From NCBI GenBank assembly GCA_037893245.1, contig JBAIAA010000866.1:558001-622000 (forward strand): a stretch of 64,000 nt of DNA, given 5' to 3'. The first letter of the stretch is position 1, and each line of letters starts with the position of its first letter. A program made the translations under genes and the position numbers. Shown in pieces: positions 55,808 through 64,000 of the stretch. The notes under the pieces were generated by a model, which was not told the origin of the DNA, did no database searches, and saw nothing but the letters and a program-made list of their open reading frames with translations. Source of the DNA: Crossaster papposus (Eukaryota > Echinodermata > Asteroidea > Velatida > Solasteridae).

Positions 55808-56220
55808 TTAATATCGTTCAGTAGGTCCTAAGAAAGACCTGTACCAAAAATGGCATTTGTACAACAACAAATCAATGTTACTTTGCCTTATATATTATAC
55901 AACAACAAATCAATGTTATTTTACCTTATATATTATTTGGGGGCTCCAGAACGACGGCCCCGCCCTCCACACCCTTATATAAAATTGTTGCCGGGGGCTC
56001 CTACCCTAATATCGTTCAGTAGGTCCTAAGGAAGCCCTTGTACCAAAAATGGCATTTGTACAACAAATCAATGTTATTTTGCCTTATATATTATTTGAGG
56101 GCTCCAGGAAGCCACCCCGCCCCCCACACCCTTATATGAAATTTTTGCCAGGGTCTCCTACCCTTAATATTGTTCAGTGATCCTAAGGAAGCCATATGTG
56201 CCAAAAATGGCGCTTGTATC

Positions 56221-57983
56221 CTACAGGTAACGATCATTTCACTGAGCCACCTGACTAATAGCAACCTTTGTAACCCTGAAAGTCCATCCAGAATATATGT
56301 GTTTTTTTGCCTATTTATACAATTGTTCATATAATTGATTAATTTGTATTGTAGTAATTTTAAGAACTTAGTGGTGAGCCTGCTACTGCAAGTGTATTTT
56401 GATGTATTGAGCGAGGATGTGAGACATCAACAAAAGTTGAGAGTATTTACATTCGTTACCTTGTTTGTATAAACCCTGCATAAACCCTGGGATAAACCGT
56501 GTGAGATTTGTGTGAAGTTTAAACAGTTGTGTACTCTTAAAGTTTAGTGAAGTTTGAACTAATAATAGTTTGGAGACTGTTTGCGAATCTTGGGTAGATT
56601 TATTTAACTGGATTAAATAATAGTTTGGAGACTGTTTGAATATTTTTTACTGTAATTTGACCGGTGTGGATAAATTCTATTTCATTTATAAATATATTTA
56701 TAAATATATTTATAAATATAATAAACTCAAGCTTAAGGTATTTTTGTACGGTGTGGATTCAATGCAATAGTCAAGAAGAATTTGTGGGCATTGTTTTATT
56801 TTCCATTGTCTTTGAACATTATAAGAGGAAGGTACTGGATCTGACACAGGATATCTAGCGCAATCATTTTGCTGGATGCCTACAATCATTATTTATTTTG
56901 TAAATAAGTAATATATTTCCTAATAGTTCGTTAGTAAAAAATGTTGATATCTTCAAATGGTGTATTCTACATTTAAAGTACAAACCAAAAAAAAAAAAAA
57001 AAAACCCCTCTTCGGGCAATAATTGTTTTGCCTACAATTGTATCTTTTGACAAGAGCAAGTTCAACTGCATGAAATACATGTAAATGTATAATATCAATT
57101 GATTCATTTCCCAATTTTTAATTGTTTTCAAAGAATATATATTTGAAACATGTATCGATTATTCATTACAATTGGGATGTAGTATGGGGGGGTGCAACAA
57201 AAGTTCACCCTTGAAGGCTGGAATCTATATAATAAGTGTGGTTGTATGAACCTCTCATACTCACTGTGAACAAAAGACATCCACGGAATACAATTAAAGG
57301 TTATGAATTGTGGACTTACACACGTCCACAGTCTGTCCCCCACTCTCTAAAAAAGAGCTTTACCCGGTAAATAAAAAAAACAGGATTAGCGTTATCTGTA
57401 GAAAATAGAGGGTAACACTTGAAGGGCCTAGAATCAAAATTCGGATCTGAAAATATTACTATTTTATGCCCATATTTCCTCAACTTCACACACACACACA
57501 ATTAGGCTTACCTTACATACCTACTGTGGACATTCCTTTGTCTACGTGTAGTTAAAAAACGTTGACTAAATACTCATTTTTCTCGCTTCCCCAAAACAAA
57601 TTTAACCTCCAATTTCGATTATGGGCCTCTCGGCTGTTCCTCTTACTTTGACCTCAGTACTTTACCTCTAAACAACCATCATATAAAGGTTACAATATTA
57701 CATGCATGACCCAAGTTTGATTGCAATTGGACTTCAAGTTTGCATAAGACTAACTTTTTTTAAACTTCAACTAGCTGAAATGACACATACATGTACCGGA
57801 CTGTGTACATGTAGGGACTACCGGTATGTACAAACAGGCTACTGGTACGTTCATACACACATAAATAGCAATTGTATAGTCTCTTTCTAAACTTTATTTA
57901 GGCAAGATACAAATATCAAATGTAACATGAATCTGAAAAAAATAAATTATCTTTTGCTTACAAAAGTTCAGAGACTTATTTAC
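56221..57983. other. Intron with one MITE remnant, otherwise nothing recognised
   Basis: AT-rich. ATAAATATATTT repeats lie near 56690-56720, an A-tract at 56988-57003 and a short CA repeat near 57490. The only element piece is the family-A remnant at 56848. Confidence 0.5.
56848..56976. repeat. TTAA MITE family A, terminal remnant
   Basis: CAGGATATCTAGCGCAATCA, TTTTGCTGGATGCC and a terminal AAATGGTGTATTCTACATTTAA correspond to one end of the 45238 element in inverse orientation. Confidence 0.75.
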
Positions 57984-58130
57984 CTGTTGTAGTCACGTAC
58001 AACCAGGAGCACATTTTCTCTCAGGTTTCTCAACTCTTCTCCTTTCAGGTATACCTCAGTGGCATAGTGCGGGATCTCAAACATCAACTTCTCCCAGTAC
58101 TGGATCTCATTAAACAACTTTAGCAATATC
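57984..58130 (-). CDS. DNAH2: Dynein heavy chain exon 4
   Basis: A 147-nt exon that completes an arginine codon: ILLKLFNEIQYWEKLMFEIP, HYATEVYLKGEELRNLRENV, LLVVRDYN, then AG. LF-EI-YWE-L-FEIPHY and LR-LRENVL-VVRDYNR are the core DHC_N1 motifs. The acceptor is TCACAG and the donor GTAAAT. Confidence 0.95.
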
Positions 58131-58305
58131 CTGTGATTGAAATAAACATACATGTCATAATTCCTTTTTTTTTATAAAGGCAAGGTAACTTTGCCGAGTT
58201 CAGTACAAATTCAATGAAAAATTTATCATTCAGCTTCAAGGCTCAAAAATTAGGACTAAATTTAGGTATGTTTAGAGATTTCATCCATTCAATTCTTGTT
58301 CTTGC

Positions 58306-58310
<5 letters not shown>

Positions 58311-58336
<26 letters not shown>
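58311..58336. repeat. (ATT)n microsatellite
   Basis: About eight TTA units, followed by TTCAAAAGCGCTCAAGGCAC, a motif often seen next to such repeats and related to the copy at 59986. Confidence 0.95.
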
Positions 58337-58535
58337 TTCTGGTAATGAAACCAAGAATCCTTCAAAAGCGCTCAAGGCACTGTAGCTCGTAAGCCAGAAG
58401 AAACCCGTAGACAGAGGCTATGTCGGCCAGGAACACCGGGGCAAATGTAAATAAAAAACAAAAGCTTTTCAGGAACTTGCAGAAATGGTCCATTTTTTAG
58501 AAAGTTTTTCTGTAAACATGGTCTTTGTCTCCTAC

Positions 58536-58750
58536 CTGTCAAAGTTCATGTCTAACATGGCCTGTTTCTCGGTGCTTCTGCACATGAGTGGAACATCCAG
58601 CAGTTTCATGCAGTCCTTATCCACAGTGACTGCCCATTCATTGAATGTTTTACGAATAAACTCATCCAGAGCTGTGCTGAGCTGGTTGTACTGTGTTCGT
58701 GTTTCTGCACCAGTGCCTATGTGTGGCAGGAAGTAGGCTTTGTCCAATAC
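58536..58750 (-). CDS. DNAH2: Dynein heavy chain exon 3
   Basis: A 215-nt exon: VLDKAYFLPHIGTGAETRTQ, YNQLSTALDEFIRKTFNEWA, VTVDKDCMKLLDVPLMCRST and MLDMNFD, then AG. It is part of the dynein tail where heavy chains dimerise or bind intermediate chains. The acceptor is CTGTAG and the donor GTAGGA. Confidence 0.93.
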
Positions 58751-59372
58751 CTACAGTATAAAAAAATTATGATGCCAGAGAAATACTGGTATTAAATGGG
58801 TCATTACAAAAAATTAGGATCCCATTCCCTTTTGTCTCTGTTTAACACAGATGAATAGCACAAGACCTGCTACTCAAATAAACAGTTTGTTGTCAATTAT
58901 AATAATATTTGTATGACAAATTACACAGGAAGAAACACAAGCTCGTAGCCCAAGAAGTAGCAGCAATTAGGAGTATACCTGTCCATGAGGTCCTTAGTAA
59001 CAGTCTACAAGCTACGAAATCTCTGTACGGAATTAGTTTGTTCTAATTCATTTATTATTTATTATTGCTGTATAATTTCATAAAATGTGCCCCCTTACAA
59101 AGGGAAACATTAAATACAATACAATACGTGTAGCTTTACGTGGGTAATGCATTGGATGTACAAATATTGTCTTTGCCCAAATACATACATGTACATGTGT
59201 TAATAGACTAAACAGAATTTAGTTGGCCTGGAGTGATTCCTCGCCGTAACCACATTGTACCACACAATAGAATTCTAAGCCTTCCCCAAAATTTGTCAGC
59301 ATGCAAACAATATACGGAAATTTGATGCTGCCCATAACCTTAAAACAAGAATCTATACTCAAATATCCCTAC

Positions 59373-59555
59373 CTTCATGGACCGATCGATACGGCCCTTC
59401 AATGACCGAGCCCAATGTGCCTGGCCTGCATACTTTGGCAAGAGGGGTCCAAGACTTTGGCTTTTCTTTGTAAGTTCTTTTTTCACAGCATTCAGTTCAT
59501 CATTGAAAAGGGCGTACACTTCAACTGTCTTCTTGTCAATTGTCCGTCGAATAGC
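59373..59555 (-). CDS. DNAH2: Dynein heavy chain exon 2
   Basis: A 183-nt exon, phase 0 at both ends: AIRRTIDKKTVEVYALFNDE, LLPKYAGQAHWARSLKGRID, RSMK. P-YAG-A-WARSLK-RI is a strongly conserved tail motif. The acceptor is TTATAG and the donor GTAGGG. Confidence 0.95.
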
Positions 59556-60810
59556 CTATAAAAGATGAAATATGTTCATGTTAGACTATGTCCCATTAAA
59601 AGACCTTATTTACAAACATCCAAAAACAAAACCACTCACCTAATTTTAGCACCTGGTAAGAAAGTATGCTATCAATTTCAGCCGAGTGTCTTTTGGAAAT
59701 AAAAACTGGCTTTCTCAAATACTGCCCTTATTTGTCGAAGTTTCAGTAAATCCTCATTTGTTTTTAAATGGATTACACATCCATGAACAAGTACAAGCCA
59801 GCTAATCTGGTATGCACTGATATATAAATTGCTCTGTATTATGTAAAGTAGGGTCAGGAAACCAGAATACATGTTTTGTATTTCATCTATAAAACACAAA
59901 ACTGTTAACAGGTGAATGTACATTTAATTTAACATTTAGTTTCTACAAATACTAAATAATAACAATATAGTTTCTACAAATACTAAATAAAAATAATAAT
60001 AATGTGTGGTGCTTATATAGCGCTTTATCTCCAACGGTCTCAAAGCAAATTTACATTATTCAACTTCTAAACACCCTAATGTTGTCTGCAAAAATGTTGT
60101 CCGTTTACTTTTAATATAGGTATTCCTGTAAATTTTAAAAACTTTTTTAATAATCATGATCTTGCATGTCTCGTGTCATTCATGTTCGTACTTATCCAAA
60201 TAATTTAATACATTTGCCATACGTTTTGATAAAAGACAATTCAAATTCGTCGTCTGCACTTTACCAAACGTACACAGATGAAGCAATTTCGTCATTTTGC
60301 ATTCAATGTCATATAAATCCCATTCAAATTCATCACAATTGTATGCTGTATTTTAATAATCTTTTTGCATTTTCATTTTTTCATTTCTACATGTTTACTA
60401 CATGTATCTTCTTTTGTCTGTGTCTTAGTAATATTTTTCTTGTATAATGTACCGGTAGGTATATAACCTTATAAGCATTTATCATTATTGTGCATAATTA
60501 TATCTCTTTCAACTACATGTATACTTATTATACAATGTACAGGTATGTATCCATTTAGTTCTTCGACAATTTTACAATAGTCACAAACTGAGGAAAATGT
60601 ACAAATGTATCTACACATGCAAATAATAATATTTTCGATATCATTCAAGAAATAAGTAGGTCTATACTTTATATGAAAAGAAAGTGTATTCATTTGTTCA
60701 CGTCTTTATATTTCTTGTTTAGCAATACACCGTGCCAAATACAGTGCGTCTGTGCATGGTTGAACCGGCATTTGAGGAATTTTATAAAAAAATAAAAAAA
60801 ATTGCTTAAA
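59556..60810. other. Intron, one short dispersed repeat
   Basis: AT-rich with an AATAATAATAAT stretch. Apart from the repeat at 59986 no element or gene is recognised. Confidence 0.5.
59986..60060. repeat. Short dispersed repeat with TATATAGCGCTTTAT
   Basis: GTGTGGTGCTTATATAGCGC, TTTATC and CTCAAAGCAAATTTACATTATT form an inverted-like short unit after AATAATAATAAT. Units of this kind are widespread in marine animal genomes. A degenerate relative lies at about 58311-58380. Confidence 0.6.
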
Positions 60811-61016
60811 CCAGTTCGCGCCGGGATTATTTTAACATCACCGAGCCGACGCGCGGGATTATTTTGTAACAAAAATTGATCAAAAAAATTGACGCATTTC
60901 CGGCCTTGCTCGCTGTTGACAGACATTTCCGGCCTTAGTCGTGGCTTGTTTATGCGTCATCCATTTTGAATCTGGAGAAAGCTTTGCGTTTATATACGTC
61001 ATCCGGCGCGAACTGG
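60811..61016. mobile_element. TTAA MITE family C, copy 3
   Basis: TTAA at 60806-60809 and 61017-61020, with ends CCAGTTCGCGCCGG and CCGGCGCGAACTGG, same orientation as copy 1 at 42660. Confidence 0.93.
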
Positions 61017-61808
61017 TTAACAAAGAGGAATTCAATCATTACATTATGTAGATGATCACATGTAGACGAATTTCATTGATCTGGTGACATTGAATAGAAA
61101 ATGTTGAAATTGATCACTTAGAACAACCAATGGCTAAATTTATTGTAGCATTTGCATTTTGCAATCTTCTTGGGACAAAATTAAACTTAACCGTCTGGAA
61201 TTGTTATAAAATTTGTATATAAAAAAAAACTTTGCACTATGAATAGAATTCCAACAACAAAAATTCTTCATCAGGATATTATCAATTCAAGTAATGCATT
61301 TCAAGTTAGGCATGCATTTTTTTTTAATACAGCATTTCAAGTACACTCATTATTTTATGTAGGTTTTGCCTCAATCTTGCCCACATGTCTCTTTATGCCA
61401 ACGACCTCAAATTTCAGTCCATAAGGTCTCACTTTCAAAGTAAAAGTAATCCGCGAACCGTGTATTGCCTTTTCCCAAGGTGGATCCCTATATTTGCATT
61501 TTTAAACAACATCAGATGACCTGTAGATCACCTTTGATCACCCCATCCAAGTTACATTAAAATCCACCAAATTTGTAGACAAAAAACATTTAAAGCATAC
61601 CGTTATTTGAACAATTGACTCTAATGACCCCTACATGATCAGTAATCCAACGAAGAATTGTGTCTTCCCGCATACATGCAAGGGTCACTGAATCAAAATT
61701 TCATTAAAATTTTTGTTTTGTTCAAAACATACGAGACCACAGTCATACAATCATACACAATATATTTTCTATTGAATGGGATACTTGCGTGCCTAGTTTA
61801 TAACGCAC

Positions 61809-61938
61809 CTCTCTTGATGACAGATGTTGAAATGCATCCAGTAACTCCACTCCTTGTTCCACTGTGGTAATTGTCTCAAAAGCAGTAGAGATGACATTTT
61901 GCATCATTACCTCTAAATCCTTGATGCCCGTTCGGAAC
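61809..61938 (-). CDS. DNAH2: Dynein heavy chain exon 1 of the visible set (tail)
   Basis: The first visible exon, 130 nt. One base completes an arginine codon started in an exon beyond the window, then FRTGIKDLEVMMQNVISTAF, ETITTVEQGVELLDAFQHLS, SRE, ending phase 0. R-GI-DLEVM-QN-I--AF-T--TVE-GVELL-AF is a standard DHC_N1 motif. The acceptor is GAGCAG and the donor GTGCGT. Confidence 0.94.
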
Positions 61939-63639
61939 CTGCTCCAAAACAGTGTATAGTTAATTTCAACAAAAGAAAGTCAGTTATTAAAAATAATTCC
62001 AGATAAAATTATCTATTAAACTGCTTCAAATAAAAAAAGTATCTGCCTCAATTCTAAACTCATAAAATGTGTATTAAACTGCGGTCCGTTTAAGTGTTCA
62101 GAAAATATTCCTGCATCCCACCCAACCTTTACGCTTTTTATGTGCAGACAATTTTGTAAGCCTTATTAATGGTAAAGTAGACCATTTGTAAATTGTGCAT
62201 TTTTATCATTTGAAACAGCAAAAATGCTCAAATCTAAACAAAGTTGCTTGACAACTACATGTAAGCTGATGAATTTTTTTCTGTGTGAATGCTGTAAATA
62301 TAACATGTGTGGATAGCTGTAAAAGGTATACTTTTTAGTCCAGATCGCTCCTACCTACCGGTACCTGTTGGACCTATGCATTGCATATTTCATTAGCTAT
62401 GTAAAATAACTGCTAAAAATTGCTATAGCATGCTACACCGCCCTCCCACGATAGCGCCCCCAATAGTCAGAGCCCGTGCCAATATCGCCGTCTATTTCTT
62501 TAGAGTTTGTAGCAGTAAGACATCTTTGTTGGTGCTCGCTGAGCGTAATTGTTTAACCTGCTTGTAATCGCCATATGTAATTTTCAGATTTGCAAAACAT
62601 AATGATCTTTACAAACATTGGTTGTGTTTTCTGAATATGTTCTGTGTTTTAGACGAGATTAATAAACGTTTTAGTTTCGTTCTTTAATGCTGCACATACA
62701 CATACTTTAACAATTGTACAAGTTCTACTTTTCCTTACAGTTTGAAAAATCCTACCGTAATTCTGAGTCTGTTCTGGTTTTTTGGGTGCCAATGGAATAC
62801 ATGTAAAATCCCCCCCCCCCCCCCCCCCCCCCCCCCACCTGCGAGTCCTGGGTCTCGGAGGTGTTCTGGGCCAGTCGAGCTGTGGATGCCGTTAGGTAAG
62901 GTACAATGGTTGCTTGCGTCTTTCATTTTGTGTAGTGCTTACACGTGTTGTACAATGTAGGTACAAGCCGTGATCGACTGTACTTGAGCTGCACCGCACG
63001 TGCAAAGCTGATGCGTGACCATACAAAGATAATGTACTGTATGATGCTGACGCAAGCTTGCATGAGTGAAGTGTAGTGTTGGCACAAAACTAACGGGTTG
63101 TATGTACGCGGTGTTGTGTAATGCTGATGCGATACTAGTGCAAAACCTATCTAGCGGTACAACGTTTAAACTTTGTGTGTACTGTTTACATTGGACTGTA
63201 TAATTTACATTGGACTGCATGTATCGAAGTGCATTTAATTGTTCACATACATGTAGTTGTACTTTGATGCATTAGGGACCCTGGTAATAAGACAACCCAC
63301 TGTATATATCTTGATCATTGTTTTATAAATTACAATCTTGCTTGTTGTGCCGACAACTTTGTTGTCTGGGTGTATTTCTTGTTAGTGTTGTGCAATTGAC
63401 AGAGTAATCGGAATTATCATAATCGACGGTACATTGTATATTTCCTCTAAAACGGACCTGCTCCCTGAGCTTTGAGGTCGCTCTAAGTGGTCTCTCGTCT
63501 TGGAAAAGCTGGGATTTGGGAAGATTGGCTACATTCTCATAGGTGTCAGACTCGATCCCAACAGACTTAGGTTGACCCGGAGAAATCCCCGCCACACTTG
63601 AACAAAGCTCTTAAAGCTCTTGAATGACCATCCAGACCC
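61939..63639. other. Intron, nothing recognised except a poly-C tract
   Basis: AT-rich sequence with a 27-base C tract at 62810-62836. No dynein exon could be found here although the next upstream exon must exist further right. Confidence 0.5.
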
Positions 63640-64000
63640 GGGGTCGCTGCGCCTGACCTGCTGGCTATTGTCCAGCAATTCATGAGCCCATCAGCAGGCC
63701 TTTCTGAGGAAGCTGCCTGAGGCTGAAGAGCGAACAAGAACAGCCGACTAACATTTGTATAGGTGGTGCAACGGGAGGGATGTGGAATACAAAATTCTAA
63801 GTCGGCCATGGCAGTAGTGCATGAAGGTTTTCAAGGGGGTTCCCATGTAACAAACAACCTTGCTCAGTTGCTGAAGAGTATGTTTACTAACCGCCCTCAA
63901 TGTAAACTGGTCCCAGCTTGGGATTTAGGACAGGTCCTTTGCCCACTAGCAAATCCACCTACGAACCTCTTGCGACAGTTCACTTACTAAATCTGTCGGT
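63640..64000 (+). pseudogene. DIRS tyrosine-recombinase fragment at window edge
   Basis: The plus strand reads SAMAVVHEGFQGG, SHVTNNLAQLLKSMFTNRPQ, CKLVPAWDLGQVL and LANPPTNLL, aligned with SAIAAIHQGFSDD, TNNALSQLLKGMFVERPQQ, RRLVPSWDLSKVL and LAQQPFEPL of the recombinase at 33433-34434. Frames change several times before 63790. It continues beyond the window. Confidence 0.78.

Larger units (their letters stand above)
55285..56220. repeat. Diverged ~120-160-bp tandem repeat with poly-C
   Basis: Four to five units carry GGGGCTCC...ACGACACCCC, CACACCCTTATA, GGGGCTCCTACC, TATCGTTCAGTAGGTCCTAA and ACCAAAAATGGCATTTGTAC. One unit contains an expanded C-tract (55427-55530) interrupted by TTCTCCCT, and another is interrupted by a TTAA MITE. 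Confidence 0.85.
1056..61938 (-). other. DNAH2: Partial axonemal dynein heavy chain gene (DNAH2-like), 17 exons
   Basis: Seventeen minus-strand exons with AG acceptors and GT donors join into one open frame of 2787 nt (about 929 codons), and all sixteen junction phases agree. The product is the N-terminal tail and first part of the linker of an inner-arm axonemal dynein heavy chain, the motor that slides doublet microtubules in motile cilia. The DNAH2 assignment rests on recognised family sequence around the tail and linker and was not confirmed by search. The whole protein in this family is about 4,400 residues, so the AAA motor, stalk and the extreme N-terminus lie outside the window. Introns range from 263 bp to 18.3 kb and carry nearly all the repeats. 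A tiny missed exon of a multiple of three bases, for instance between 44348 and 43918, cannot be excluded. Confidence 0.88.

Noticed and set aside
62735-62960. ORFs flanking the 27-base C tract
   Set aside because: Short frames created by the homopolymer, with no similarity to dynein or other proteins.

Overview
The window is animal nuclear DNA from a species with motile cilia, most likely a marine invertebrate. No vertebrate-style or bacterial gene layout is seen, the introns are full of transposons, and short palindromes such as TACATGTA and TACCGGTA are common. The sequence alone does not settle the phylum. The only host gene I can support is one axonemal dynein heavy chain on the minus strand. 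Its closest match, from remembered family knowledge, is DNAH2, an inner-arm dynein. Seventeen exons (61938 down to 1056) join into one open frame of about 929 codons with compatible splice phases at every junction. They cover the N-terminal tail (DHC_N1) and the start of the linker (DHC_N2). The first exons lie beyond position 64000 and the motor domain lies before position 1.

Almost everything else is intron filled with mobile DNA. The 18.3-kb intron between the exons at 24177 and 5832 holds a nested stack. The outermost layer is a putative inverted-repeat transposon (6493-23194, TAG duplications) with an 11-bp minisatellite under its left end and a pair of inverted, nuclear-receptor-motif-rich arms. 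Inside it lie a young Ty3/Gypsy element (8088-17438; two 769-bp LTRs that differ at about four positions; PNMA-like gag; GGGAAAC frameshift site; three in-frame stops) and a Penelope-like reverse transcriptase. The Gypsy leader carries a further inverted-repeat element, and the Penelope gene is split by a 2.2-kb CAGGCCCGT-ended transposon with 5-bp duplications.

The 8-kb intron at 31719-39675 holds a structurally complete DIRS element (32909-39646) with inverted terminal repeats, an internal complementary region, gag, RT-RNase H and tyrosine recombinase. Its RT-RNase H gene is broken by a 332-bp tandem duplication. A decayed second DIRS fills much of the 45022-53155 intron, and a third DIRS fragment sits at the right edge (63640-64000).

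The remaining introns hold many small non-autonomous elements. They include three TTAA-duplicating inverted-repeat families, an 8-bp-TSD hAT element, TA-flanked elements, hairpins, a possible tRNA-derived SINE, LINE fragments, minisatellites and poly-C tracts. The exons and splice sites stay clean, so the gene looks functional despite this load. No tRNA, rRNA, CRISPR or prokaryotic feature is supported.
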